The notes under the pieces are model-generated. The model was not told the DNA's origin, did no database searches, and was given only the letters and a program-made list of their open reading frames with translations. From Stratiolaelaps scimitus (Eukaryota > Arthropoda > Arachnida > Mesostigmata > Laelapidae), in NCBI GenBank assembly GCA_019614645.1, contig JABWDB010000004.1, positions 20,274,001-20,338,000 on the forward strand: a stretch of 64,000 bases of DNA, read 5' to 3'. The position numbers were made by a program, and so were the translations under genes. Positions 1 through 13,053 of the stretch are shown here, piece by piece (position 1 is the stretch's first letter; each line of letters begins with the position of its first letter).

Positions 1-245
1 CCGATTTTTATAGACCTCTGGACTCCTTCGGCGATATTTTCCCAATGGACTGTTAAGCTTCAAAAAGACAAATCAATGTACAGATATTTGTTTCTTGTCA
101 CAATGATACGTCGACTTCTTTTTTTTTTTCGAAAATTTACTTGTATCACTCGTGAGTATCAAGGTCATCGCACCTTTTCATATATAATCGATCGAACGCT
201 TATTCTCTTCTTTCTATAATATTAAAGCTAGATTGAATAATTAAC

Positions 246-1074
246 ATGGACGTGTGGTATATGAAGACGACCTACGAATATATCTCCAGCTGTAAAGCTG
301 ACTGGCCTAAATCAGCTGCCAATTTACGTGGTCAGCAACTTGAAGGCCCACGTCCCACCTATTTATTACATGGGGTGCGTAAGTACTTCATAGCGGCAAT
401 ACCCCCAGGAGGAGAAGGCACACTAGAAAGTCCAGCTCTTAAAAGTAGGCGCAAAAAAATAAATTCTCTTCAAAAGCTGAGTAATGAGATAAAGCACCCG
501 ATTCTCCACGCACGCGCATCGCAATACCCATAAGGTAGGACAACACGAACATTTCAAATACTATCGTCACTCGCCGTCTAAATCTCTCCACGCAAAGCCA
601 GCAACGTCCGCGTTTGAGGCTTTTTCCATTCCACGTTACGAGTTTCCCTGACGGCTAGTCCCGCGATTGTTCTATGTACACCGTGCTGTTCATCGGCCCG
701 CGTTCGTCTCTGGGGACTCATCGGCCAGTTGCGCACCTGCTGTCGAGGCCAAACTGAACCAGTGCACAATACACCAACATACGGCGATGAGAAGACGATC
801 GCCGTTGCGCAAGGAAATTCTCGCGGACGAGGCAAGAATACGCTTGGCTGCCAGGCACACAGTTTACGAGATAGTGAGGACCCGACCGGCTAGCGGGTTG
901 GCCGTCAATAGAGGCCACATAGAGCAGGAGCAGTTCCGTAAATGTGTTCGCCTACCAATAACGAAGCGCAAAAAGAACGTCTCCCTGCGACTATTTCTCA
1001 ATCGTATCTGGTGCTGCATCGACGGTGCTATCTGGCAGATGATGTCGTCTTCTCGATGCAATTGCCGACAGTAA
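246..1074 (+). CDS. Candidate two-exon gene, hypothetical protein (182 aa)
   Basis: Not recognised as any family. Exon 1 is read from ATG 246 to 378 and ends at a near-consensus donor (TGC then GTAAGT). Exon 2 starts at 659 after a pyrimidine-rich acceptor (TTTCCCTGACGGCTAG) and runs to a TAA ending at 1074. The split codon agrees: one base from exon 1 and two from exon 2, giving 183 codons including the stop. The implied intron is 280 bases. An in-frame TGA lies just upstream of ATG 246. The product is basic and Cys-containing, with no signal peptide and no evident domain; residues Arg-Arg-Arg-Ser-Pro-Leu and a Glu/Gln-rich stretch sit mid-protein. Exon 2 without splicing is also open from 653. 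A chance open frame of this length is possible in 64 kb, so this is a splice-consistent guess. Confidence 0.3.
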
Positions 1075-2261
1075 TATATACATATACACATATACACACG
1101 CATGCAGATAGATAGGTACGTACGAGCTTATCTGTGTGGATAGAAACAGAGGCCAGTTTGGCCGGAGCTTTCGGGGCGAATTTTAAAACACTGTGAGCTC
1201 ACTGGCTGCTATAGCAAACATTTTTGCCATAGTTATGACCATGTGCTGGCAAAGACCACTGTGGTTATAAAATAATTAGATAATAAGATCGATTAGAATA
1301 ATTACATAAGTAACTAGTGATTTATCAAATATAACTAGTGCACTCTACATTAGTCGTGAAAATATAGGGGGAAGGCGTTTACCAAATCTCGGTTAAGATA
1401 GATCCCTCAATGGGGTGAAATCAAAAGCGCTGATTTCTAGGGAGCTGTTGACAGGTGGAAGATTTAGCAAAACGAACCACGTTCACTAGTAGGATACAAA
1501 CTGCAGTCTTTCCGTTGAGACAGCACATGTTTCAAGTGGAAACCTACTTTTAGCGTTCGGTGCAATGCCCATTATTTTGCTACATAGTCCCAAACGTACG
1601 TCGTGCCCAACTGTAAGCCAATCATTGATCTTCCTCTTCTTCCGTTATCTGCAGATCATAAAGCCAACAAGAACAGCAAACGCAATCACAATACTCATGC
1701 AGTTCGCAGATGAGACAATGGACAAAGGTGCACACGTTCCTCCCGTTATGCTATCACACTGCTATATGTCGCTTAACGGTAAAACGGATTATGAAGAAGC
1801 AAGACGGACACCGGATTGGTTCTCAATACTGAGCATCGTTGTCATTACTACTTCTAAGAGCCACCAGCGCCTGATATCATTTCTATTTCCAAGAACCACC
1901 AGCTCCTGAGTTAGCGCTCACAATCGGCCACCAATCCAACACCATTGTCTATACGGCACCTACCGTTTAGCGGGAGCACTGTTTCGCATGTTGCTGTTGC
2001 TGTCGTCGTTGTTGTCGTACATAGCGTACGAGTTCGAGCAATATTAACTGTCGGTACATGACGATGATAAGGCAATAGAGGCGGAACCAACTGAACACTT
2101 CTTCCACCGCCATCGATAAGAAAAGGAACTATAGGGAAATGGCCACACGGCCTCACATCCACAGAGAGAGAGAGAGGACTCACAGAGACGAACCGACACA
2201 CAGATGTTCAGTACACGCTCGCACACGAATTTGATTATCTTTCGGGGTAGCAGCCGCAGCA
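1075..2261. other. No gene seen; AT-rich then GC-rich flank
   Basis: After a short TA/CA-rich run (1075-1105) this stretch is AT-rich with no convincing coding frame. A 114-codon frame at 1565-1909 has an ATG but no splice support or domain. GA dinucleotides (about 2162-2178) mark the change into GC-rich DNA. Confidence 0.4.
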
Positions 2262-2453
2262 CTAGTTTTCTCTTCGTTGCTCTTGAGGAGGCAACGGCGC
2301 CGGCGGTGGCGGCGAATAAGGAGAAGGCCAATGGCTAGATTCGATTAGCGCCATGGGCGCTGGCTGTGGGAGCAGCCCCGCCGCTGCCACGGAGAGGACG
2401 ATCCCGACCGCCACCAGCCGTGCTCTGGTTGCCTCAAGGCAGGCAATATGCAT
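2262..2453 (-). CDS. Candidate small secreted, Pro-rich peptide (63 aa)
   Basis: Unrecognised. From an ATG at 2453 the minus strand is open for 63 codons. The N-terminus looks like a signal peptide: a basic start is followed by a hydrophobic Leu/Val/Ala core (about residues 12-27) and then a Pro-rich tail (Tyr-Ser-Pro-Pro-Pro-Pro, about residues 46-51). It lies in a GC-rich stretch where open frames arise easily on both strands, and its start context is weak. It could equally be a first exon or a chance frame. Confidence 0.18.
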   Translation of the reverse strand: MHIACLEATRARLVAVGIVLSVAAAGLLPQPAPMALIESSHWPSPYSPPPPAPLPPQEQRREN

Positions 2454-4683
2454 GACGGGCTGAGGCTGGATGGACTATACACACCGCCATGCAGATAGAT
2501 AGATATGTATTCATGTATGTATAGAGTTGGCAGGACAAGAAAAGGCTGAGGAGGAGGAGGAGAAGAAGAACACCAAGACTAAGAAAGAACCAAGTGCATT
2601 CGCTCCTTCTAAGGCTCAGCTCGGCCACGCAGAGCTACCCGACCGCTGATCGCTGTCGACGATAGGCGAAGCCTTCTACGCGTCGATGACGCAGTCGTAC
2701 TGATCGCGGGCGGAAGTATTAGCGCGAGTCGGCCACCGTCGACTACTTGTGGACTTTGGGGGTGTGTAGGAGACTTCGGTGTGGAGTAGGCGAAACGGTG
2801 TCGTTCTGGGCTCCCGAGGGCAGGGGGACGGACCGGAGCTGTAGGGACAGTATCACGAACTGCGAGAATATCAAGTTAATCACCAGATATAGCCAGAGTA
2901 TGGTAGCGGCGATGGCGGCGACAGCGGCCGCGACAGCCGAGGCTGACGACGATGACGCTCGGGTTAGCGTCAATTATGTACTGGTGGACGGGAAACGGGC
3001 TGTATGCCCGCAGCCGATGCGCGATACGCGTATCCACACGTCGGTATAGAACATACATAATAACGATATTTTCAGTCCCGCCTTTACTGCACCTCTTTCT
3101 AACGACAGACTGACCATACTGACTGTTCAATGCTGGCTGTCATTGGCAGGACTGCCACTACCACGCAGAGTTGCGAATTGCTTGTGCGTTTTGCCACAAA
3201 TGGGACCGGTACTGTAGCTTCCAAGCATACAGAGGGTCGCTCACCCGCTCGTTGGCACCCTCGGTGTTTGTTTGTGTGCTCCGATATTCGGGCCGTACGT
3301 GCATCTGTGTGTCGAGTCGCTCGTATGGCTGCTGTGCTCGGATCCGTGTGCCCAAAGACGCATACTATAAAACGTGCTAATCTGATAAAGGCAAATTGCC
3401 ACTTATTGTTACTTGCTATCTTACTCGTTACCATTCGTGGCAGAAGTGTTAGCATTGATGTGTATATCAGGCGACCTCGAAGCGTCTCTAGTCCTTGATC
3501 ATTAGTAACTTATTTTCTGCGGTCATTAGTTACCGCACCAAGCAACAGTGTCTTTCTCGTTATCTCTCATGGATTGATACTGTGTTTGTGTGCGTGTCCT
3601 CAACAGCAACCTGGCCAGACATATCCCTATGGGAGAAGCTTGAAGAACAACGCATGAAAGTTAACGTGGTGTTTACTAACAGCACGAGCAGTAGGACAGA
3701 CGGAGATGTGTAACGAGAATTTCTGTTAGATTTCTCTCCATGCGCATACGTTAGGACTTCCAAGATAAGTACTCAGTAAACCGATGAGTCGTGTACACGA
3801 CATGTGTAGTCTACCATACAAAAATCGTGTATCAATATCCCACACAAGTGTATAATGCCTATTACGTCCTGCATCGTCGGTATTATACGCCGCCAGCTTT
3901 AGTACCAAGGCTATATAGACTGCCTCCTCCCAATGTGCCGTCAAATGAGAGACGTCACAGACAAATGGCCATCGAATACACAGCTTCGCTTTGGTTTCGA
4001 CTTGGAAACCACTAAATGTCAGAGCTGATCAGAGAGCTATTTTTCCTCTCTCGTCTACCATTATTTATTAGCATTATTCACCTATATATTAGATAGACAT
4101 TCACTTGCTTCGCACCGAATTGATTGGGCGTCTCGTCGGGTCCTCTTCGGAGGTTCGTCCATCTTCTCCGTTGAGTTTGTCGCTCGCAACGACGACCGTT
4201 GGAAGGGAAAAAACATGAGGCGTGATGGCACCGCCGTGAGATGATATTGACAAAGCGATATATTCAGATTAACCCTTACAGCACGTACAGCCATCTCAGC
4301 TCTCTTCTCGCTCCCGAGTATCAAGCAGGGAACAGCAGCAGCTGACTGTGTATTTCTGTGTGTGTGTGTAAAGGGCTGATTTGCATAATATTGCTTTAGT
4401 GCGTGGGATTGGGGGCTGGCCTAAGTCATGCGGTCCCAATCAGGAACAGCAGCAGTAGCAGCAGCTCGTTGTGTGTGTTTTTTTTCGACTGCTTCTCTCA
4501 GTCCGGTGAGCACAATAATTTACATTATTATTATTATTATTATTGTTATCATCATCGTCATGATTGGTATCAATTACAACGACGCAAACTCTAGCGTACG
4601 GTCGTTGCTTTTCAGTTAACTAGAACAAACGAAATTGGAGAACATCAAGGCGCACTGATCGATGCTAATCACGGTGACGGGCT
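2454..4683. other. GC-rich low-complexity stretch, no firm gene
   Basis: GC-rich DNA with GGA/CTC runs (around 2540-2570), a (TTA)n run (about 4525-4545) and many overlapping open frames on both strands (for example around 2743-3500). The minus-strand frame ending at 2743 encodes a hydrophobic Ala/Leu/Ile segment but begins at a TTG right after a stop. None of these frames can be preferred. A promoter or 5'-UTR region would fit equally well. Confidence 0.3.
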
Positions 4684-5601
4684 TCAACCGCTGACTCTGA
4701 CACAGTTACTGCATCCGGACCAGCTTTTGCATATAACGTGATGACGAGACAAGGCGGTGGCTACCGTTGTCGGAATAAGGTCGCTGATGGTTAGATATGA
4801 ACTCGCGTTTCGAGCAGAGCCGCGCTTATCGACGCCGATTTTGCATTTAATATGTACGGCAGGCACGCTGTATACGGCGGCCGGTTCGCCGTAATAGAAA
4901 CCAGCATAGACTGGCATAGGCACATATAGCGTCTCCCACTCGTCTGACAAACAAGGTTGCGATACCATCTTATAGTTCAACTCAATAGAATCTTATTCTA
5001 ACTTTAAATCCAATGTATTGGCACACATCAGTTTCGATTACTTTATATAACATTATTTCAATTATCGAGCGAAGGCTTGCATTCATATGTAGAGAAAACA
5101 AAAAATGCTGCATAAACAAAATCGGATTAGTCGGAGCTACACTCACTTGTAATTGGAACTGTGATGTGCTTGGTGGCTCGCCAGATTTTGACTCTGGGTC
5201 AACTCTGTCTCGTCCTCTTTTATCTCCAAACCCGTCCTGTGCGTCTGAATCCAACTTCACTGGATCCGTCTACAGATGCAGGTAACAAGTTTGTGTGCCC
5301 TTACGGTTTAGGACCCCTAGAATCTACTTTTCAGTGAGGATAAGGTCAGAGCAGTGATCAGCAAACTGATCTGTGATTGCAATATGTAAGTGTCGTCTAA
5401 CAATTGGAAAGCCACGAAGTTTAGACGCGCAGAATACCATCGTTCAACGAACTCCTCAATCGACCCAAACCAGCTCGATGGGTTCAGAGAACGCTCATTC
5501 ACGATTCTACGATCAAGCTCGCAATGACGAAGCCATATGTCATATGGCTGTGTCGAAACTATAAACACGCTGTCACCCTTTTTGATTGTCATCTTGGCCA
5601 T
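4684..5601 (-). CDS. Candidate three-exon gene, hypothetical protein (227 aa)
   Basis: No family recognised. Model on the minus strand: exon 1 5601-5328, starting at an ATG in favourable context (GAAATGG) with an in-frame TAA three codons upstream; a 68-base intron (GTAGAT...CCAG); exon 2 5259-5147, ending at a strong donor (CAA then GTGAGTG); a 166-base intron; exon 3 4980-4684, ending in TGA. Phases agree (1, then 0) and total 228 codons. Exon 2 is polar and charged (Asp/Lys/Arg/Ser, likely disordered). Exon 3 has five Cys and several aromatic residues (Phe-Tyr-Tyr-Gly). No signal peptide or membrane segment stands out. The exon 3 acceptor could instead be at 4968, leaving the frame unchanged. 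The consistent phases are the best support; expression is not shown. Confidence 0.33.
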
Positions 5602-6847
5602 TTCTGTTTAATCGAACCTGGATCAACCAAGTTGCAGTCACCGCATTCAAAACTCAATTGGACAATAACTTTGGGTGTCGCCTGGAAATCATTCGTCCTT
5701 CTTATCATTCGAGGAGAACATTGAACGGTCTGCTCATCGAGGTACAGCAGACGATATCACGAACACGACTTTCGCCGCATTGGTTCGACCTCTTCGTCTC
5801 TCTCTTTTAAAAGGGGTGGGGGTGTTGGCATGCTAATGCATGCCAACTCCATGGCCGCCCCCAACTGTAGCGTCCTCCCCCCCTCCCCCAACTGTAATAG
5901 AAATTTCCTTCCCGCTGAATCTAGCGACGAGACGAAGCTCGAATCTACTGAATGTAGCCTGTGAGTAGCCAAACTGTTTTCCGCTGTTGCTGGTTGTTTG
6001 CTGGTTGAGCTGGTGTGATTTTCCTTTACCCGGTTGACCCGCTAGCTCGTTAGCAAACAGCCAGCTCGCTCCCTATGGGACGGTATGCTGAAGGCTCTAT
6101 AATGAAGTCATCTCGATAATTAGGCTCCTCTCCAGTTAAAAACTCGACATCTCATTACAGAGGTGGCTGTGGGAAAAGGGGAAGAGCCCGGCCGTCTCTG
6201 TCGAACCAACAGATAGTGAGAGGAGTAGGAGAGACATGCGAGAAAAATCCGCGGGGTTGGCATCCTGGAGCCCTGCTGCGTTGGCTTCATCTAGACTAGA
6301 CCGGCATAGCTTATGGCTCGTCACCCGTGTCGATAAGGTTTCCCTTGCGCAACCTGTTCCAAGTTCGCGCTAATAGTTGACATGCGTTCGTTGTACTACG
6401 TCGAACAGAACTTGACGATGATACTCCCGCATCGTGTATGCACGTACACTGACAATATGTTAATGCGCTACGCTTAAATTAAACATTGGTTAGGCCGCGT
6501 ATGGTACCTTTCCGAAGGTACATCTGTATTGATTTGTCAGGGTACCGGAGAGAAAGGCGATCTATTCGAATCAAAACTTAGTTATTTCTTGTGTTTAATA
6601 ACAATACAATGGCTCTAATATGCTACCCCATGAAATCGCACAGAATACGCAGAAGCATTGCTTGCAAGCCCGGATACCATGCTTTACAACCAGTTCACTT
6701 GCTTATTGTATTTTCGCAAATAGCCCTTGCTTTTCGTTCCATCGCTATTAAAATGATTACGCTGCCCACATACGCGCAACGTATTTATTTGCATATTGTT
6801 TGCAACGATATAATATACATGTGTGGCGAAATAGGGCACACTCATCA

Positions 6848-7293
6848 TCATCTTCTTGTTTTCTTCCTACGAAGTACCACAACGACAAAGGATGAAATTG
6901 CTGAACAGCAGCTGTTAGACCAACTTAAGTAGGAACAGAGATAGCTGTTCCGAGTTGGCCGTACAACGCCTAACGACGTTACTGCTGGCTCGTTCATTTT
7001 GTCTCGGCTTAACGCTTTTATACCGAGACGTTGTTTATATTTTCTGTCTCGGCGGGGCAGGATATTCGTGCGACCATCCACGTCGACAAGTGTTTCATCC
7101 AGCGTCCATTGTTTTGCCGTGGGTGGACCCGTGGCCATAGCAGTGGCGTGGGCCGGCGAACCCGAGCTGTGTCGTAAGAAAGTCGTTCCTGGCTCGATAG
7201 TTTTACAAGCTTCGCCGGCGGCGAGTACACCTATGCTGCTTCTGCCGCTACGGCGAGCTTCTGCCTGGGCCTGAGTGATATGAGCAGGCTGGA
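6848..7293 (-). CDS. Candidate internal or terminal coding exon
   Basis: Unrecognised. The minus strand is open from 7303 to a TGA ending at 6848 (151 codons), with a good acceptor at 7294 (GGTTTCTACAG). The first ATG is at 7138 in fair context (GCTATGG). The middle is rich in Arg/Lys and Asp (Arg-Arg-Asp-Arg-Lys-Tyr-Lys), while the end has a short hydrophobic run before a basic tail. A possible donor (GCA then GTAACG) lies inside, so the last part may be intronic. It lies upstream of, and in the same orientation as, the 5601-4684 model, so both could belong to one gene; I did not find a phase-consistent link. Plus-strand frames overlap it. Confidence 0.25.
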
Positions 7294-7349
7294 CTGTAGA
7301 AACCTATACGTCGGATGCGTCGCGCGCCCCGTTTCGCCATCCACCGTAG

Positions 7350-7495
7350 ATGGTACCGACTGCCCGTTAAACACCAACGTCAAAGGACAATAGGATCCTC
7401 AACGATGAGTCTGCAACGTTATGAAGCAATGCCGAAAGCAGTGGTACCTTGGACGTTCAACGTTGGCTGTACGTCAGCCCGGAAAATGTGCTCTA
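7350..7495 (+). repeat. SINE family A, 5'-truncated copy 1
   Basis: Shares the core GAAGCAATGCCGAAAGCA, followed by a GG-ACGTT-AACGTT block and a GCCCGGAAAAT tail, with copies near 23490 and 55175. This copy lacks a clear tRNA-like B box. The three copies are diverged, which indicates old insertions. Confidence 0.55.
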
Positions 7496-7717
7496 GTAAT
7501 AAGCCGCATTTATAAATATAAATAAAAATAAATTAACTCTGTTCCAGCTGGTACCCTTGCAGCCCGGAGAGGTTTGCTGGCGACGTTCACGAAGCTCTAC
7601 TTGCCTCAAGAACATATCAGGTTAACCCTTGTGCAATCCTAAGGGCGACATGCGTCTGTTGTTGGCAGTTGATGTATCCAGCAATGCATTTTGCAGACAT
7701 CCACTTAGGCCTAGGTG

Positions 7718-7718
<1 letters not shown>

Positions 7719-7762
<44 letters not shown>

Positions 7763-7765
7763 TAT
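7719..7765. repeat. (TA)n microsatellite
   Basis: Nearly pure TA repeat of about 19 units followed by a CATATATA interruption. Confidence 0.95.
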
Positions 7766-9923
7766 GATGTGTACGCTCAGCATATTGAATGAATTGTTAT
7801 ATATTATTCTGACGAACAAGCATGTCCGTTTTAAGCTTACCCTCCCGTTGTGTAACGATAGCGGTTTATTCGCAAAAACATTTATCCTGATCGCAAGCGA
7901 CAATTCAATGTTTTGTTCATATCATTTGCTCATTTGGCTTGTCGCATCTCGAAGCGGAACGTTCGCGCTAGACACGTGTCAGAAACTCGAATCGGCAATT
8001 CGTGCCTTGTTCGCCTAGAAGACCGGCCCGCTCCATGAATTATAATGAACAATCTCGCCAGGTCATCGCCACTTCATTCGTTTTCTCCCCGCCTAGTTTC
8101 TATCTTCCTGTTGGAGGTACCGTTTGCCTCTTTGTTTTATATATATATATATATACCATCCACTCGCAGTCCAATTACTACTATCCGAGTCGCGTAGACA
8201 TACCTGTCTCACAGATGGACAGGCAGACTACTCGAAAAATCGGTTCGTCCGACGGCGACGCTGCCAGGCAGCCTGTCTATTGATCGGACGATGTCGGGAT
8301 CGTTCGTTTCACAGCTGAGCGAGACGGAACTTCATCAGTGTCTCTTCTGGTCTTTTATCCTTGCCAGTTTATTCAAAAGGCCGTCACACATGCCTAGTCA
8401 GTCAGCCTTGTCACACTAGTGGTTGGTCTCCCGCTTAGCGAAACGCATGCAGCTTTCCACCTCACTTTCCAGTAGGCTAAAACATTACCTCGTATGAAAG
8501 TCACGTCAAATTGTCACCTCCGGAATCTGAAACAGATCTAGTGGTAACATTCCATAGCGACAACTTGGCACACTTGTGCAAGGCGCGGCGCTCGACTGCG
8601 GCAAAACTAGGACACACTCGTTTGTCAGATACGTGGCAGCAGGACCAGCAGCTGCCGCTTCGTTCGTCGTTTTTGTGGGCGGCGTTGTCTTCTGAGCCGG
8701 GAAGATTCGCTATGTAGAATACAATATAATGAGCTGAAAATGTCGCCGAAATACGATACATTGTTCAAGCAAAAAAACGAGTGTCATGAAATTCATTTAC
8801 CGCTGTTTCGTCTCTGGATACTCCACCGCTGGGGAGATGTGTGTCCAAATCAAATCGTCACCTATCAAAGTAACTAGATCCGCTATTCCAAATGGGTCCA
8901 GCCATTAGGTTTGCACAACTGACCGTTGCCGCGATCTGTCTCCTCCATTCGTTTACCTAAAGCAGGGTGGTCACACGGGACGTGGATGGGCTTTTCCTAA
9001 CAGAGTGGGATCCCGGTTTTTGTAGATATTTCGAGCCAATTAAATCCCCCGATAACGCGGGAATATGATGTTAAACGATAACGCCGCTGACAGGATTTAC
9101 ATTACCAAGTGCTTAATACGATTATATCATATTAATGAATGTATCATTATTATGAACGTTATCATCAAAAGTCAGTTATCATTGTTATGATAATGGAGAT
9201 TGTATCAGAAGCATGAATGTGCATTGTACAATTAGATCGCATGATACTATCTAGATTAGATATTATCTACTTCGATAACCAATCCGCCAATGTCTCATAT
9301 TTGTAGACGATTCACAGATGGACACTCAATTAGCTTAATGAACGTGCTGTTAATTTCGATGCTTTAGCAGCTGCATCGATATAGCGACGTGCAACAGGCG
9401 TAAGTGTATCGCCAAAACGAGATTTGGGTCACGGGAAAACCCTTAGCATAATGTAGATGACCATTCAAGCTTGAGATCTTCTCTGTTCCTCAGAAGCGGG
9501 TCCTGCTAGCCCCCCTGCTCCGGGCTTAGAAGGCCGCCAATGTGCGTCACTTCGAGCAGTATGCCCATTGACTTACAATGTGTCATATTATGTTCTTCTT
9601 CAGCTTTGCGTAGCGTTCCGAATCAGCGCTCGTGTCTGCGTGTGCGCATGTGTTTTTAAATGTACCTATCCTTCGCGCCCTTCGCCACCGACGATGTTGA
9701 TATTGCCTGCGCTATTTGTAAGCAATCGGGTCGCTGTAAGGTTGATGCTATGTATGTGTTGTCGGGAGCTATTTTCACTACAGCCTTCCCCCTCACGGAT
9801 TAAGCGAATTAACGAGGTGGATCTGCCGTGACGACGCCTCACCGTAGCGTTTTTGTGAAGCTACCGATCTCGCCGCTGACCATTTTTTTCTAATCTATTT
9901 TTGGTAGACCTAGCAAATGCATC
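7766..9923. other. No gene seen
   Basis: AT-rich intergenic DNA with a short (TA)n run at about 8137-8155. A C/G-rich patch near 9505-9540 holds nothing recognised. Confidence 0.4.
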
Positions 9924-10388
9924 ATGCACACTGGGTTTTACGACTTCGGTATTCACCCGTACAAGCGTGACTGGCCATTGTCCAGTGAATGCGAAATCCA
10001 GCAAGGTAATAATGATCAGAAGGCATCTCTGCTACTTACTGAGTCGATCGACGAGTTCAGTTTCATATCGCGTTTTGTCCGTTCCCTGTGTCTGCTCAAA
10101 TTTCGTTGCTTCGACAATCCGAGCTTCTTGGTGATTTCAGCTTTGTTAGAGTTGATATCAGGTGACCGGTGGATACGAACGCACAGATGCTCTGTTGCAG
10201 GTGACAGCCGACATCGAATTGACTGTACGAATCGCGGCAATCAGTTGTGCTGTTATACTTCTGAACGTCTATTTATAAAATATATATGTGAATGTTGTAC
10301 CCGAAGCGCACGTCCTAAAAATGGATCTAAAGTCTCGTATTCACAAAATAAACAATGGTGCCACTTCTATGACTGTCCTAATTACTGA
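9924..10388 (+). CDS. Candidate Cys-rich ORF (154 aa), unrecognised
   Basis: Open from ATG 9924 to TGA 10388 in DNA of ordinary GC content. The C-terminal half has about nine Cys, including a Cys-Glu-Cys-Cys group. No signal peptide or known domain is visible. At this length one or two chance frames are expected in 64 kb, so support is limited to length, the ATG and amino-acid composition. Confidence 0.2.
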   Translation: MHTGFYDFGIHPYKRDWPLSSECEIQQGNNDQKASLLLTESIDEFSFISRFVRSLCLLKFRCFDNPSFLVISALLELISGDRWIRTHRCSVAGDSRHRIDCTNRGNQLCCYTSERLFIKYICECCTRSARPKNGSKVSYSQNKQWCHFYDCPNY

Positions 10389-13014
10389 AGAGCCGCTTGG
10401 CTCAACCTGAGTCGACGAAGCTGCGACGATGCGATCGTCAGTGCCATCAATGAAGTCTAGCAGTGGCTGGTATTGAGATACCCTTAGTTTGCCAATAGAG
10501 ATTTTTATTCGAATACGCCTGTACATAAAAAGGACCCATCAATGCCATATATATGATATGGTTTGACATAGCCCCAGCACCACCAGTGGCCACTGATCTG
10601 ATTAGCAATTAGATCCTCTCGGATTTTGAGACGATTTGTTCATGTCGTATTTCAAGGGACGACGGTGTGCTTTACCGTGTTTGACATAAAATTGAATATT
10701 CAGCCCAGGTTATGACGTTATTAATCAGAACGTTCGTTTGCCAAATTAATCTGATGAAATTGTTTGACACATTTCGTATGCATGTTTCATACGCTCGTTG
10801 GCAGAGGGTGAAGGGGCAGATGAATATCATCATAGTAGGTGACAACTCACAGGCAAGGGGACATCAGAGCGTGCTATAATGATTTGTGTATGAAATAATT
10901 GTTAATGTATTTTATGATACATTGTGTTATTATTAGGTTGATATTTGACTGCATAAACATTAGAAAAATATAAGCTATGTAGGTACATAGAATGGTATCC
11001 GAATGCGCACTATGGTGCGGAGATGGCTACTTATATACAATTTCAGCAGGAACACTAATTAACAAAATAAGAACTCCGACTTGACGAGCACTAGCAAAAT
11101 AATATTAGAGAGATACTGAGCTGGAATACAATATAAACGTCTTCATTATTAAGAAGAAACTAATCGAACGCAATTCTTCACGAAAGTATGACTTACAGCA
11201 TCACTCGTCGCGTCCTCGGAGGTCTTAATTGGTAAACCACTTTCACATCGTTTTACCGAATGATATGCGGAAAGCTCAAAGTTCATCTTCTCGGCTCTGG
11301 GCTTATTAAAATGCTGTGGGAATAATTTGGTTACAAGAAATGTCACCTCGTCGGGAAATCGATATGGTCTCATTTCGGGTACGACTCCTGGACTATTCTA
11401 GAAGATCTTTTAGGTATTATCTATCGTCCCAATTTACACTGGGTTATCAGGGGTCGTTTGTAGAGCCAGGCTTGATCAGATGTTTCGAGATATCTACTGC
11501 CCCCTACGGTTGCTTATTGCGTGGTCTTCCGTGTCATGTACTTTGGAGGCCTTGTCCACCACGCCGAAAGCAGCTGAGCCTATCCAATAGAGCTTACCGG
11601 TTTGCAGACTCCTATTCAGCACTTTTCCTATTGATAGTCGAGAGCTAACATGCCCCTTATTGCTGATCCCTCGTATCCCAACTTAGATGACGCTGACTAG
11701 CTTAACCGACCGTCTCTGGGTCAGGCTTATTGCACAGCTCGAATCGGATGTGTGTATATTTCGCCGGACGATTCTTGCTCTGATGCGATAAGGATAAGTG
11801 CCGAGAATGTGTGATGAGCTCAGGCCCGTCAGCCGGAAACCTTTTTACCTTAACAATCCTTTATAAAATATATATATATATATATATCCTTTATATATGT
11901 TCAAGACCAAAGAAATTTGTTTGCCAATTTTCATCTTGCATTTTTGCTCGTGTAACCTAAAGTATAAAGTCTCCTTTGCTTACGAAACACAATATAGTAA
12001 AACATGAGAAAAATGCCTGTGTAAGCCTCCTCAATGATGGAGAAATTTGTGAGTTGTTTTCAAGATAACTTAAACGTTAAACTTGTATCATTCTCAGCGC
12101 CGTCTCGTCCGCGCAATTCCCATGACCAAAGCGGGGGTGGCGGAGATTATCGAGCGAGGGGTTAACCCTGCCCCCCTATCCTATCCATGTTACGCCTTCG
12201 GGATGCGATCGACAGGTGGGCGACATCGCAATGTCGCTTATGCAAGTGAAGTAACGGGTGTTCGCTATGAGTGAACAATCCGGGCACACCTTCGTTGGTG
12301 TCCTTCAGCGTGATAATCCGTTCCAAACTTTTACTTAGCTGCAGCGTTCGTTAGCCCGTTCGGAACATAATCTCCCGGAGGCATGCACTTTCCCCGAATG
12401 GTTCCCCAGGAGGAAACACGCACATGGGAACCTTCGAAGCATCCATCGAAGCAAATCTGATCATGAAGGTCCAGACATCACCTGCGTAAATATCGCCCTT
12501 CTAACTTCTACCAGACATAGGTTCGAAGGGTGGAGGACGACGACGGTCTTATGGGCAAACGAACTGTGCCAAAGCTACCCGTGATATTAGAACAACGTAT
12601 GGAACAGCGTGTAGTGGTAACATTATTATTATATCGATATTGACATAAACGATAAACAGAGATCCGTTCATGATTAGACGTAATCCTCGTGATGGGATAA
12701 AAGTTAGCAGATCGCCATCTGCGAAATTAGATCGAATTGTTAACGCCCCCCGGCAACAACGTATCTCCGAATATATGATCGCGGTGTATATTGTGTGCGT
12801 GTGCGCGCCATTGGATACTCTTCAACGGCGACATACATACGCGATCGAGACCTACAACAACCTACACTCGGCATGACAAGAATGGACATATTTCGACCCA
12901 TTTCGAGTCAGATGTTATGACAGGAGTTAGATTCTGAGTATGATTTTACAGATTATGATTTCTCTCGTACATAAGCTTGTAAGATAACCGATTACACCTG
13001 ACTGGTGCATTGCG

Positions 13015-13053
<39 letters not shown>

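Noticed and set aside
3099..3498. Overlapping 118- and 122-codon frames on opposite strands
   Set aside because: Neither shows a domain, splice signal or preferred codon pattern; both are explained by local base composition.
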